DNA of 64,000 bases from Pseudoselenomonas ruminantium. GTDB lineage: Bacteria; Bacillota; Negativicutes; Selenomonadales; Selenomonadaceae. The position numbers and the translations under genes are program-made. Of the stretch, positions 9,503 through 20,206 are shown piece by piece. The stretch lies in contig SVBZ01000009.1 in NCBI GenBank assembly GCA_015058575.1, forward strand, positions 1 through 64,000, written 5' to 3'. The notes below the pieces were generated by a model that was not told where the DNA came from, ran no database searches, and was given only the letters and a program-made list of their open reading frames with translations. Numbering within the stretch: position 1 is the stretch's first letter; every line of letters starts with the position of its first letter.

Positions 9503-12500
9503 ACCATCCTTTCATATTCTCTCAACATACCTAGTATTTCTCTAGATTGCCTATTTGCTTCTGCCGAAAGTCTTTCAATCTCTTTAGTGTTTATCGCGGA
9601 AACATCTGCACTATATTCCAATTCATATTTCGATAAGAATGCCTCGAATGACTTCAATGCAATCAGATAATGAAGGATTGTCGAAACATCATTATTCTTT
9701 ATCTGCAATAAGACCGGATTCTCGCCTTGTCTATTCCTCTTAAGCCCAACATATGCCTTATATAATAAGCCAGGTTCCATATCATATAAGATCCGGAACG
9801 AAGAATCATCATTATTCTTGTTCATCTGATTGAGCAGGAACATAGAGAATCCCTTTATTTCCTTCTGCACTGCTTCTATAGCTTCCAGATTCACATCACC
9901 AGCAAACATCGCATCCATGGAATCCAGGAATCGATCTGCATTGGCCTGGCTTTCTTCCAACGCTTTATCTGCTGACGCTTGGATTGCAAGCAAGGCAAGC
10001 GGGGCAATCTCACAGAAACCTGGTTGCGCTGATGGATTGATGTCCTCCCGTACAGGCAACTTCCGTACATCCCAATCATCCTTCACCAATGCCTGCAATG
10101 CCTCCAATACCCGCATCACATCATAGACTGCATAGTCCGAGCTTTCATTGAATCCACCACCGACTCCCATCTTGAACAAAGACAAGGCATTCACAAACAC
10201 CTTATCCATATTACGATTCTTCTTGGTGACTCGTTCCCCTAATGCTTTCCAAGCAGGACCGCATCCTTCTGTCACTTCATTGGTCGGAGGAGTAGCAAAT
10301 ATCGCCTCTGCGGCCTCCAACAGATCATGCCCTTTTACCTCTACTGGCTCAAAAAGACTTTTCACACCATAACTTGCCGCGACATAATAGGCAGAGAGCT
10401 CTTCTATCGACATGCCATATCTTGTAGCATATGCCAGGATTTCTGCGACATGCTCTTCCAACCAGATCATGGCATCGATATAATAGTCGTCCGCGCCTTG
10501 GAAACTCCAACTATACTTGCCTTCCCAACGCCAATGTATGATACCAGTCAGCATGTTCCGGGAAGCCTCGTCCTTTCCAATCACGAATGACTCTTTGAGC
10601 CGCTCCTCTTCCTTGCTGTTTTCCAAGACGAAATCCGTCCCTTTTATGCAGGATTCAACCAGTACCATCGGCACCTCATGCAAGCTCCAATCTATAGAGT
10701 CCAATATGAAGGCCTGGAATGCCTCCCTGACCTGACGATAGGCAGCATGCCCACGATCTTTTCCAGCATACCAATCCCGGATCAGTGCCTCCTGCTGCTC
10801 AACATCGTCATTGGGAATAGGTACTGTTCGGACCTTCGGCTCAGCCACCGCATTTACTGCTGTTTCCTTCACAGGTGTGACTTCCTCGGCTCCTGCTCGT
10901 CCTGTTTTCTGTTCAGCAGCAGGAATCGGTTGGTGTGATTGATCTTCCTCACCGAGCTGGATTGACAAGGGGATATCAAACACATGGAACACCTCTGCAG
11001 ATAGCCCCCCTATACGATTCCCCACGACCTCCGGAGTAGCATCCCCCCACATTCTCAATAACAGGTCGCGCTCTGTTGCACGCTCACCCAATGAGCGGTT
11101 AGCCCCCTCATAGCTGGGATTCTTCCAGGGACGCAGTTCAGGTACGGATTTATTGATGAACCGGTTCTCCCTGCTCAGGAAATGCATGGGATCCTGATAA
11201 TACAGCCGCAGCACATTTTCCAAGACGTTGCGCAGGAAAAGCCTTGGCGAACGCTCATGTTCCGGCATCATGCTGAAGAACGCCTCCAACGCCGTGACAT
11301 TGAACGGAAACAGCTCCATCTCATGACCATCGATGTCTGCCACCGAAAAGGCATGCTCTTTGGATGCCAAGGGGATATGCGCACTGTCCATCCCCTCATC
11401 GATCCACTCCTTGATCTCCGCATCTTTCAGATGAAACGCATTCAGATAAGCTGCCGCGAAACGGATGCGGGAATCTACCGACCCCAGCATGGATCCTTCA
11501 CTGGACGTATCACGGATCATGACATTTGTCGTTATACGATCCTTTATACTGTCATTGATATTATTCCGATAGAAGTCCGTTGTCGAGCCGACCACCGAAA
11601 TCAGCCGACAGCAATCCTCATTGCCCATCGCTTGATGATTCGTGATTAAGACTTCCATCAAGGCTTTATCGATTCCCGTGAACGCATTGATATCCTCAAT
11701 GAACAAAGTCAATGTCTTGCCAGCTTTCTTCAGGTATTCACGTAAAGACATGAATACCTGCTTGAAATCTGAAGTCTGCAACTGTGCACTGCGCTCGATG
11801 ACATTGGATACACATGAATTCAGGAAATCGGATACCTTCTGGCGAAGTTCCAGACCTCTCATCGAATCGGAAAGATCTGTCGCCAGCTTGATGACCCTGT
11901 GCGAAGCTTGCTGCTCGCCACGGCTCAAACCTTCCTGTATCTGTCTCTTCGTTATGCCGAAATCCTCAGGACGGAAGATCTCCTGATTGCCATACTGTAC
12001 CTCATCCTCTACGGTCTCTATCTTGCGACGGATTTTTTCCAAGGGGCCTCCTGATACCATCAGGAACGTCGACAAGACATACTCATTCATCAGATACTCT
12101 TTCAGCTGATCTAGCTGTCGCAGCTTCAGTGAGGAAACCGTATCTTTACGCTTCTCAATTTCCAATGTGAAATTGAAGCCAATGACCCGCTTCAGTTCCT
12201 CTCCTGTGTTCTGCGAGCCACTTCCCTGTAACGCTTTAAGTTCCTTTTCCCGTATCTCCGGGGGAAAGATATCGGATGCAAACAGCTGCGCCATTGCATC
12301 CTGCAACGTATTATGGCTGCGGGATATGAACATGATCTGCTCCCTATCCGTATCCACCATCGACCTATAATTCTCATAGATCCAGCGGATGAGATGTGAT
12401 TTTCCCGTACCATTGCTCCCTTGTACCATAATGAACTTATGCTCATCCATGTCCTTCAGGATATAATCGTCCAACAGTTCTCTTTCTGAAACAGATTTCT

Positions 12501-12618
12501 GATCATCAAGATAGAGATTTTGGAAAGGGACATGTGTCAACAGGAAATCTGCCGTCGAAGGCTCTGTGGCCTCAACAGGCATCAGCCGATTCAATCGTCC
12601 TAACTTCTCTTCATTCAT
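9499..12618 (-). CDS. dpdH: Large ATPase, DpdH-like
   Basis: 1039 residues. An N-terminal P-loop ATPase domain has Walker A GSNGTGKSH at residues 67-75 and Walker B LTLFIEDINAFTG about 240 residues later, followed by a VVGSTTDFYR sensor-like segment. The long C-terminal part is mainly helical, with a low-complexity linker (KTGRAGAEEVTPVKE...) near residue 575. Length, ATPase position and neighbours fit DpdH of the Dpd restriction module. The ATG overlaps the stop of the DpdG-like gene (ATGA), and the stop overlaps the next start the same way, which implies a single coupled transcript. Confidence 0.75.
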   Translation of the reverse strand: MNEEKLGRLNRLMPVEATEPSTADFLLTHVPFQNLYLDDQKSVSERELLDDYILKDMDEHKFIMVQGSNGTGKSHLIRWIYENYRSMVDTDREQIMFISRSHNTLQDAMAQLFASDIFPPEIREKELKALQGSGSQNTGEELKRVIGFNFTLEIEKRKDTVSSLKLRQLDQLKEYLMNEYVLSTFLMVSGGPLEKIRRKIETVEDEVQYGNQEIFRPEDFGITKRQIQEGLSRGEQQASHRVIKLATDLSDSMRGLELRQKVSDFLNSCVSNVIERSAQLQTSDFKQVFMSLREYLKKAGKTLTLFIEDINAFTGIDKALMEVLITNHQAMGNEDCCRLISVVGSTTDFYRNNINDSIKDRITTNVMIRDTSSEGSMLGSVDSRIRFAAAYLNAFHLKDAEIKEWIDEGMDSAHIPLASKEHAFSVADIDGHEMELFPFNVTALEAFFSMMPEHERSPRLFLRNVLENVLRLYYQDPMHFLSRENRFINKSVPELRPWKNPSYEGANRSLGERATERDLLLRMWGDATPEVVGNRIGGLSAEVFHVFDIPLSIQLGEEDQSHQPIPAAEQKTGRAGAEEVTPVKETAVNAVAEPKVRTVPIPNDDVEQQEALIRDWYAGKDRGHAAYRQVREAFQAFILDSIDWSLHEVPMVLVESCIKGTDFVLENSKEEERLKESFVIGKDEASRNMLTGIIHWRWEGKYSWSFQGADDYYIDAMIWLEEHVAEILAYATRYGMSIEELSAYYVAASYGVKSLFEPVEVKGHDLLEAAEAIFATPPTNEVTEGCGPAWKALGERVTKKNRNMDKVFVNALSLFKMGVGGGFNESSDYAVYDVMRVLEALQALVKDDWDVRKLPVREDINPSAQPGFCEIAPLALLAIQASADKALEESQANADRFLDSMDAMFAGDVNLEAIEAVQKEIKGFSMFLLNQMNKNNDDSSFRILYDMEPGLLYKAYVGLKRNRQGENPVLLQIKNNDVSTILHYLIALKSFEAFLSKYELEYSADVSAINTKEIERLSAEANRQSREILGMLREYERMV

Positions 12619-13424
12619 CTCAATACCTCTATTTCCGTGACATCATTCGTCATCTGTCGTGTGATGGATCTCGTCAAATGCCAGACATCTCCACTGTCCT
12701 TCGTATATCTCAGTCTTATCCATCCTGTCCCATCCAGGATCCGCAACGCATTCGACAATACGCGATTGATATCATTGCCAGCAAAAGTATCCTTCAGCAA
12801 TGGGCAGTCCGACCGCATCTGTTGCATGAAATCACGAACCAGCACACGCTCACCCTTCTGGAACGGCTTTTCATAATAAAGCCAATCCGATATGCAGCCA
12901 TCGATCTTCGGATAGATATTCATCGCGCGATTTTTAGCCCCCGCATATCCACGCTGCATGACACCTAATGCGCAAGCCCAAATGATGAAACCACGTGCAT
13001 TCTGCGCATCCTTCATCAGGATATCCTCTGGAAGATTCTGGATCAATGCTTCGGCCTTCTCGATTCGCAGCAGTTCCGGGTCTTGGCTCAGATACCATTG
13101 TACAATCTTGCCAAACCTCACATTTTCATTTGGTGCTGCTTTCATGAACAAAGCATGGCGAAAGGAACGAAAAGATAACAGCTCATCATCACGGAACAGA
13201 CATTCCCAAATCTCGCTCTCCTCATTTTTCCGTATCATTCCAGATTTTTGAGCAAAATTGAATACCTTATTGACACTATCCCTTATCTTCTTCTCATTAT
13301 CTGCGCCTAAAGCCAATGCTCTTACGATCTCTTTTTGCGATAATCTCCTGCTAGCCACTAAACGGCAAAGGCTGTATACCATCTCAGGCATGACCTCATT
13401 ACGTAAGCTATCATCTATCTTCAT
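12615..13424 (-). CDS. dpdG: Winged-helix protein, DpdG-like
   Basis: 269 residues from an ATG at 13422-13424 that overlaps the stop of the RecQ-like gene (ATGA) and lies ten bases after GGAGG. A further upstream start (13457) would have no ribosome site. The N-terminal ~75 residues (LVASRRLSQKEIVRALAL..., VNKVFNFAQKSGMI) look like a helix-turn-helix or winged-helix domain. The rest is helical without catalytic motifs. Size and place between DpdF-like and DpdH-like genes support the DpdG call; its biochemical role is unknown. Confidence 0.65.
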   Translation of the reverse strand: MKIDDSLRNEVMPEMVYSLCRLVASRRLSQKEIVRALALGADNEKKIRDSVNKVFNFAQKSGMIRKNEESEIWECLFRDDELLSFRSFRHALFMKAAPNENVRFGKIVQWYLSQDPELLRIEKAEALIQNLPEDILMKDAQNARGFIIWACALGVMQRGYAGAKNRAMNIYPKIDGCISDWLYYEKPFQKGERVLVRDFMQQMRSDCPLLKDTFAGNDINRVLSNALRILDGTGWIRLRYTKDSGDVWHLTRSITRQMTNDVTEIEVLR

Positions 13425-15931
13425 ATACCAGAATCCTCCATTATATTGCCAATCCATGTCGCAGATGGCAGCCTATCCGTCAACTGTCTGCCGTCTTCAG
13501 AAGCAATATGCTTTTCATAGAAGACATGGATCAATCGAGTATTTTCACGATCTTCCAGGAAATTTTTGCCAAACTGCTGATAGGAAGTCAACTCATCTTC
13601 GTTGCTCGTATAGAATAATGCACACGTGCCATCAAGTATCCCACAATCCAGCAATGCGTTTGCTTCAGATAATGTGAGGAGCAAATAATCGTATTGATCA
13701 TAGCGGGCTAACGCGGGTAATAGTCCCTCAGCAGAAAAATCGTCTGCTACGATGATATTAACCTGATTACGGACCATGTAAGCGACCATAGACACAAACT
13801 CATCCGACTCACGGCGAAGCAAGGCAATCTCTGGTCCCATGGCCAACTGCTCACGCATATCCGCATCGAATGGGATACAAGGCCCTTGAAAGATTCTACC
13901 CCGCGCCTGCCAGAAATGCATGTCGATATTGGCTTCACCTGCGTCACATGTCAGTTCGCCCTCTGCACGACAATAAGGGCAGCCATGACATGTGTAAGGA
14001 ATCATATGGCTGACCTCATCATCCCAGAATGTATCTATCAACGAGTCGGCAATGCATCTATCGCCTGCCAGCATCCTTTCTACTGCAGTCATCGCTGCAT
14101 CGACACTCTCCCTTTCCTGCTCTCTGAACGGTTCCATGCGTTCAGAGAGTCTGCGCTCATCCTGCAAGCATTCCAGGTCCTTCATCTGTACGGTAACCCG
14201 GTAGATATCCTCTTTCCCTCGCACGATGTCACAGTCAATGATATCGATCAATCCGGCACGGTACAGCATCATGACGACATCCTTATTCCAGTTAGCATTC
14301 TGTTTTCCCGTTATATTATCTTCCAGATGCTTCGGTTTCATGTCTTTATCAATAATCAGCCAATCCGGATGTCCCAATACTTTCTCACCTTTACGCAGGG
14401 ACTGCCATCGAGCGACCAAGTTATCTACACCCACCACCTGTTTCGACATCATCTTCCGGACAACATCTTTGTCGCGCCGTTTGACGCATAACCAATAATT
14501 GAGCGAAGCATATCCATCCCGCCCAGCACGCCCTACTTCTTGATAGAAACGACTGATTGACTCTGGCATATACGCAGTGATTATGGTACGTACATCACTC
14601 TTATCCATCCCCATCCCAAATGCTGCCGTCGCAATCATGATATCGATCTCATCATTGTTCCATTGTTCAATCAGCTGTTTGCGTGCTTCTGTCCCGGTCC
14701 TGCTTGACAATGAAGCCACCCGACAATAGCCACATTCCCTGACCATTTTCAGATATTCAGTACTCTGCTGTACCGTGCCCACATATATGATCACCGGCCT
14801 AGGCACTTGCCCTAACAACTGGCATATTCGCTCTCTTCGCTCTGCTTCGTTCTCACATTTCTGCGTATAGTACGAGGGTTCCTCACGAAGGCTATCGGCG
14901 CGAAGTTCTGTAAAATGCGCGGACGCAAAGAGCTTGCGCAGCACCGCAGAGTCCTCCGCTGTCAAAGTAGCCGTCAGGAGCATCGTCCTGATTCCCTCAG
15001 GACTCAGTCTATCAAGCTGGTTCCGCAGTACCGGCAGCAACTGGAAATCTGTCCGGAATTGCATTCCCCAGTTGACAACCAGATGGGCTTCATCTACCAC
15101 CAGGGCACTGACATGTCCATCCTGGGCCGCATCCAACAAGGACTGCTTGAAGCTTTCCTGCATCAAAGCTTCCGGTGATATATACAATATCGAAAGCTTC
15201 CCTTCTTCCAGCGCTGTCAAAGCGTTGCCTCTATCATCCTCATCCATGTCCGAAGGAGTATACGCCATCACTTTTCCTTTGCCCCCAAAGGCATCTTGCA
15301 TCATATCTTTCGATGACGACTCATGGTCAAGAGCCAGCGCGATAGTCGGCACGACCACGATAATCGTACCGGGCCACATATGGCTGATAGCTGGAAGCTG
15401 CCAAGCCAAGCTTTTCCCCCCACCTGTAGGCAGGCAAGCCAAGAAAGTCTCCCCAGGCTCCATATTCGCAATATAATAATTGATTGCCTTCTGTGCCAAC
15501 GATGTATAGGTTTCATAACGATAGTACCTATACATCCGACCATCAGAAACCACGCGATGCATCTTCCGCCTCATCACGAACTGATAATTCGATTCCAAAC
15601 CATCGATATCCGCCATCATACATGGCAATGCATCTACATAAGCATCGTTGACAATCAAGCCGAAACGTTTTCCCTCTCTCTCCACCAATTCCTGCAATCT
15701 AACTGAAAGTGGCAAAGGCCTTCTACAATATAAAAGGCACTGTCTAAGATGCCCCAGGAAATCAAATGTTTCATCCTGTTTCAGGGTGTCGATCAGACGA
15801 AGCGCCGGACTGATGAAAGAAGGATGCGCCTGCACCCGTTCCAAATGGCGGCGAGCCTCAGCATGACCATATCGTTCCATAAGGAAAGCGGCCAATATCT
15901 CAGACACTTTCTCTATTTGTTTTTGATCCAT
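13421..15931 (-). CDS. dpdF: RecQ-like DNA helicase, DpdF-like
   Basis: 836 residues. Residues ~140-490 form a RecQ-type superfamily 2 helicase: Walker A LPTGGGKSLAW (167-177), DEAH (279-282), LLTATLT, then FGMGMDKSDVRT and QEVGRAGRDG. A cysteine cluster near residue 650 (CHGCPYC...C) resembles the RecQ zinc motif but is followed by a unique C-terminal domain, which differs from housekeeping RecQ. The start lies four bases after the preceding stop with AAGGAAG as ribosome site. Known DpdF proteins have this build. Part of the restriction half of Dpd-like systems. Confidence 0.8.
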   Translation of the reverse strand: MDQKQIEKVSEILAAFLMERYGHAEARRHLERVQAHPSFISPALRLIDTLKQDETFDFLGHLRQCLLYCRRPLPLSVRLQELVEREGKRFGLIVNDAYVDALPCMMADIDGLESNYQFVMRRKMHRVVSDGRMYRYYRYETYTSLAQKAINYYIANMEPGETFLACLPTGGGKSLAWQLPAISHMWPGTIIVVVPTIALALDHESSSKDMMQDAFGGKGKVMAYTPSDMDEDDRGNALTALEEGKLSILYISPEALMQESFKQSLLDAAQDGHVSALVVDEAHLVVNWGMQFRTDFQLLPVLRNQLDRLSPEGIRTMLLTATLTAEDSAVLRKLFASAHFTELRADSLREEPSYYTQKCENEAERRERICQLLGQVPRPVIIYVGTVQQSTEYLKMVRECGYCRVASLSSRTGTEARKQLIEQWNNDEIDIMIATAAFGMGMDKSDVRTIITAYMPESISRFYQEVGRAGRDGYASLNYWLCVKRRDKDVVRKMMSKQVVGVDNLVARWQSLRKGEKVLGHPDWLIIDKDMKPKHLEDNITGKQNANWNKDVVMMLYRAGLIDIIDCDIVRGKEDIYRVTVQMKDLECLQDERRLSERMEPFREQERESVDAAMTAVERMLAGDRCIADSLIDTFWDDEVSHMIPYTCHGCPYCRAEGELTCDAGEANIDMHFWQARGRIFQGPCIPFDADMREQLAMGPEIALLRRESDEFVSMVAYMVRNQVNIIVADDFSAEGLLPALARYDQYDYLLLTLSEANALLDCGILDGTCALFYTSNEDELTSYQQFGKNFLEDRENTRLIHVFYEKHIASEDGRQLTDRLPSATWIGNIMEDSGI

Positions 15932-15935
15932 CCGT

Positions 15936-18900
15936 TCATTCTTCCTTCTTGAGCCAATAGAAAACCATCGAATCCAATGAAATATGCGGGTGTTCTAATC
16001 CATAGAGCAGTGCATCCACCATCTCTTGAGAATCGATCATCGCCTTTTTCCCATCCTCTCCATAAAAGCGATAACGCGCTTCATTCGCTACCAATAGGTT
16101 TTCCAGATCTTCTTTTGCCCGTCTATATGGAATCTCGAACTGCATTTCATCAACCACTTCTTTATACCCAGACTCATACGCTCGATCTGTCCACCTATCC
16201 CATATCTCTGGATACAATTTATCTACGAAATCATCGATTGGATATCTCTTACCCTTATATCGCTCATCCTTATCACCACGCTTCCCAAGATGCTCAGGCC
16301 TGCCGCCACTGTTCACGGCACGGATAGCCTCAATGACAGCATCCTTGGATATAGCCCTCGAAGCATCGTTTATAGGCGTGCATGTAAAGAATTGTTTCAA
16401 GGGCAAATAACGAGATACGATAGTTATGATCTCCTCTGGAAAGCCTTGTTCAAAAACCTTAGAGGGATTGAAGTGCACATTCCAAGTCAGCAAAAAACCG
16501 CACCAATCGATGGGCGCCCTCTTATACTGCATAGCACAAGAACGACCTCGATAGCTTTCCATTGCGTTATCTAATATACTATCGAAAAAAGGATGATATG
16601 GAGCCAGGAACGTCACATTCTCATGATTGATTGCAACTTCTCGTGAGAACGTCCCCTGAAACATATGATTCGTATAGGCTCGTTTGACTATCTCATCCAT
16701 ACGCTTGGGACGATACAATGCATTCTGCATGCTTTTCATGCTGAAGGTATCGCTTTCTGTGCGGACTGTCAATAAAGGAGCCTTCTGTTCACCATATCTG
16801 TGTTCGATGTTCGCCCTTATCCCCGCCATGCTTGTCCAGGCTAACATAGCATCCATCAACTCTTTCCCATCATCATATGTGAATTGATGGATCAACGATC
16901 CTATACGTTTTTGAAGCTCTTCATTCAATGCATATCGGCCCTGATCGAAGTATCGTTCATCTTCTACTTCCTCGTTCGTTCGTTTTATGATTGCTTCGAA
17001 TTCCCCCTTATATTTCATCAATCCATAACGTAAATCATCACATAATGCTGAATCAATCCCTCGCTGTATTTCTTCAAAAGCAATCTCTAACCCACAAAGC
17101 GAATAATCAAAGATCTTGAACACATCACGATAAAGTTCAAATAATTGTTCCTCTAATGTCCCTTCAGGGATCATCACCACAGACTTCACAGGGCGCTCTT
17201 TATCACGGCCAATCCTATCCAATCTACCAATCCTTTGCTCTAAAGCAGCTGGCGACCAAGGCAAATCAAAATGCACGATATAATCCGCAATTTGGAAATT
17301 CCTTCCTTCACCACCGCTTTCATCACAAATCAAGAACTTGCAACTTTTTTCATTCTGGAAACAGTCTGCTGATTCCTGCAGATCTTTTGCTTCCATTCCA
17401 CGGAAGAACATCACGGTACTGCCCTTGCCAAAAAAAATTCTCAAACCCCATATACATTTTCTTGATATTGCATGTGAAGTTCGTAAATATCAATACTTTG
17501 TCTTTCTTCTTATAATCTTCCTGGTCTATATGATCGATTATCCGAGACAGTTTCGAATAAAAAGAATCAATATCATCAGAAACCCGAGACATATTCACTA
17601 TCTCATTATCATAAGAATCCTTCCATCTCCTGCAATAGTCGGATAAACAATCATCCTCCCATCCATCTTCCTCCATTACTTTTTCCAACGCATAAGGGGA
17701 GCTGGATGCCGCCATCATCAATCTCTTGATCTTGGAAATATCCCCTACACCCTGTGATAACAATCCATCTTCCGCTATATCCAACGCATTTTCATAGCAT
17801 TCCTTTTCAAAGACAGCAAATTCAGCATTCCCCTTATCAAACTCCAGCCTTTCACAAGAACGCTTGATGCCATCAGCTACTGTATCCCTTCTACGATGAC
17901 GAATGATACCTCTCTCTATCTGATAGAACTCTGTTATATATGCCAAGGCAACCTTCACCATATGCAAGCCACGATCTTCACTTTGTGTATCGATTTCTGA
18001 GATTATCTGATCCAGTCTGGCATCATGGAGATCTTCATTTATACTTTCCAGCGTCTCTATATACTCTTCAGGTACATCATCATATGCAAGATAATCATCC
18101 AAATCACGCACCAATGGGAAAATCGTATGTTGAAGATTCCTCTGCTTGTCCAACAACTCTTGGAATTCCTCTCCATCCATTTTCTCGAAACGTCCCGGAT
18201 TCAATATGCTAAGCAATTTATGATACTCATTCCCACGATGAAGGATAGGTGTCGCACTCAACAGCAATACATCCTTCACTAGCCGAGACATGATCAGCAC
18301 GCTTCTATACATCCGTTCATCATACAACAAACGATGTGTCTCATCAACAATAAGCAGATCCCAATTGCCTAAGAACACACGTGGGTCCTTATAACTGGTT
18401 ACGAATTCTCCATACGTCAACAGCAAAGTCCGTGTCTTGCGGTTACAACTCCCCATCGTATCCACATCCAACCAACACTTTATGTGTATCTCATTCTGCC
18501 ATTGATAGAAAAGTGTATCCGGGACTACTATCAACGTCTTCATGTCCGGAGAAAGATCTTGCATGCTTTTCAAGATCGACAACGCTTCTATCGTCTTGCC
18601 CAATCCCACTTCGTCCGCCAACATCAAACGGCAAGGCTTTTCAGCCAAGGCTCTCATGATGGTATCTACTTGATGTGGGAGCAGATAGACACGTGTACCG
18701 ATAAGGTTCTTGATACCAAAAGGAACATTTTCCAGATTATTCATGAATGAACTGGCTATCCTTCGCTGCAAATACCAACGCGGTGCTTGCAATTCATATG
18801 ATTTCACCTGCTGCAAAGGGTTGAAGTCCGCCCTATTGAAAGGCAATACCAATTCATCTTCTCTATACTTTGCAATCCTTTTATCCCGCTCAAAATCAAG

Positions 18901-19293
18901 ACGCACATAGTAACTGAAGAATCCCTTATCTTCTCCATCCGATTCGACAGCATCTAATATCGTTACTTCTCGTCCATCAAGCAAAGCATTTGTGTCCAAC
19001 ATCGGCTTGACACGTTCAAGCTCAGATTTTTTCCAATAGCCATCTGTCATACATCCTGACAATATCTGTCGTATATCTGCCGGGTCATGAAAGATGACAT
19101 GCACATCCCCCCCTGCATCGAATCCATTGATCTGTCCCATATAGAAGTCACGACAATATAGATACCTATCATCATCATAATCCCCTCTTCGCTCAACCGG
19201 GCATCTAACATACATCCCCAACATCAGATCATCTTGATTCTTTCCCTTTTCAAAACTCATGAATTCCCTTATCCTCCGTACGTAAAAATCCAT
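15936..19293 (-). CDS. dpdE: SNF2-family helicase, DpdE-like, interrupted by a one-base frameshift
   Basis: The gene is open in one frame from 19293 to about 17440 and in another from there to 15936. The N-terminal frame holds an SNF2/RapA-like ATPase with ADEVGLGKTIEAL (~residue 224), LIVDETHRLL and LLLSATPILHRG. The C-terminal frame holds CDESGGEGRNFQIADYIVHFD, then QRIGRLDRIGRDKE. Dropping one base from the A8 tract at 17430-17437 restores a continuous ~1118-residue helicase through MGFENFFGKGSTVMFFRG. Nothing else looks decayed, so sequencing error, phase variation or slippage are all more likely than a long-dead gene. Matches DpdE in size and position. Confidence 0.8.
17430..17437. other. 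A8 homopolymer at the helicase frameshift
   Basis: Eight A on the plus strand (eight T in the gene). Seven would keep the SNF2 helicase in frame. This is a typical slippage length for phase-variable genes, but also a typical site of indel error in assemblies. Confidence 0.8.
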
Positions 19294-19300
19294 TTAACCT

Positions 19301-19897
19301 TCAATCTTTTTTTAATATCAGGATATTGCTGAAACAATACGTATCTCTATTCACGTTTCTCCTTAACATTACACAAAACACCTCATTCGACCAATCCTGC
19401 AACTGCCTTTCCGCCCCTTTTCTATTGTGATCATCTATCATATCTTTCCAATCACCCATGATCACTGGTACAGTCTTTTTTATATCCGTTCCCGAAATGA
19501 CCGCGTTCTTCATCCATAGACGATTTTCTATCCAGGATAACTCAGAAAAAGAATGCAGCCTCCCCAATCCATACTGCAAATGGAAACTACCATCCAGGAA
19601 GCAATATGGATATGATGCCTTTACTGCTAATATTTTCCTGATTTCTCCAGCAGAATATTTTTCCAGCAAACGTATGCTACGCGCAATCCAAGTATCTCTA
19701 TAGCTGGCTTCCAGATTCGCAGCAATGCAGATTGGATATTTCCTGTAAAGGATATCGTCCACCATTTCGGCATTGGAATCGCTTATCTTGATATGAATGA
19801 TTTTCATACTCTCCAAATCCAATGCCAATCTATCGTACGGACAATCATTCTTACCTATCATATTGCTTAGAACGATCAAAACTCTAGCCTTTTCCAT
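19301..19897 (-). CDS. Unknown protein, first gene of the defence operon
   Basis: 198 residues, no family recognised. The N-terminus (ARVLIVLSNMIGKNDCPYD) and alternating hydrophobic segments suggest an alpha/beta fold. There is no signal peptide and no HKD motif, so it is not a PLD nuclease like DpdK. AGAGG lies six bases before the ATG. It ends seven bases before the SNF2 helicase start, so it is co-transcribed and probably a system component. Confidence 0.65.
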   Translation of the reverse strand: MEKARVLIVLSNMIGKNDCPYDRLALDLESMKIIHIKISDSNAEMVDDILYRKYPICIAANLEASYRDTWIARSIRLLEKYSAGEIRKILAVKASYPYCFLDGSFHLQYGLGRLHSFSELSWIENRLWMKNAVISGTDIKKTVPVIMGDWKDMIDDHNRKGAERQLQDWSNEVFCVMLRRNVNRDTYCFSNILILKKD

Positions 19898-19936
19898 ATC
19901 AATCCTCTAACATATTGATAAACAACATATCATACA

Positions 19937-20087
19937 CTACAGATATTCCTCAATGCACTTGATACATCCTTCTATGTCCTTCTTTATGTCACTCTCCCAG
20001 AATCGCAACACCAGCCAACCTTCTTCAGACAGTGCGACATTGACTTCCCTATCATGTTCGACGTTGCATGCCAGATATCTGGTCCAT
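19937..20087 (-). pseudogene. 3' fragment of a second vsr gene
   Basis: The minus strand encodes WTRYLACNVEHDREVNVALSEEG..., ending IEEYL and TAG at 19937-19939. This is collinear with the C-terminal ~50 residues of the intact Vsr (WTRHLGRNVEHDKEVNDALTQEG...VEYL). The 5' part is missing: homology begins abruptly at GAATA-TGGACC beside the intron-like tail. The two copies clearly differ at DNA level, so this is an old duplication or a separate vsr lineage. Confidence 0.75.
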
Positions 20088-20089
20088 TA

Positions 20090-20190
20090 TTCCTCACCGT
20101 CGAGCAGACGATAGGCTTTCACATTCGCCCCTTCACAGAACTGACCGTGCGTTTTTCCCGCATTCAACTCCTCAAATACCCCTCGGCTCC
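20090..20190 (-). mobile_element. 3' end of a bacterial group II intron (domains V and VI), remnant
   Basis: On the minus strand 20138-20170 is a 33-nt hairpin with domain V features. The lower helix pairs GAGTTGAA with GTCAGTTC (7 of 8 pairs), a CG bulge follows at the right place, and the upper helix is TGCG/CGCA under an A-rich loop. It is followed by TGTGAAGGGG and a second hairpin-like stretch ending CTGCTCGAC, as in the 3' ends of many bacterial introns. No reverse transcriptase or 5' intron end is present. The catalytic triad reads AGT instead of the common AGC. The vsr fragment follows as the apparent 3' exon. Confidence 0.5.
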
Positions 20191-20206
20191 AAATACCTGA
20201 TTTATT

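Noticed and set aside
921..19897. BREX system
   Set aside because: No PglZ or BrxL, and no adenine methyltransferase; DUF1998 plus the DrmA-type helicase point to DISARM/Dpd instead.
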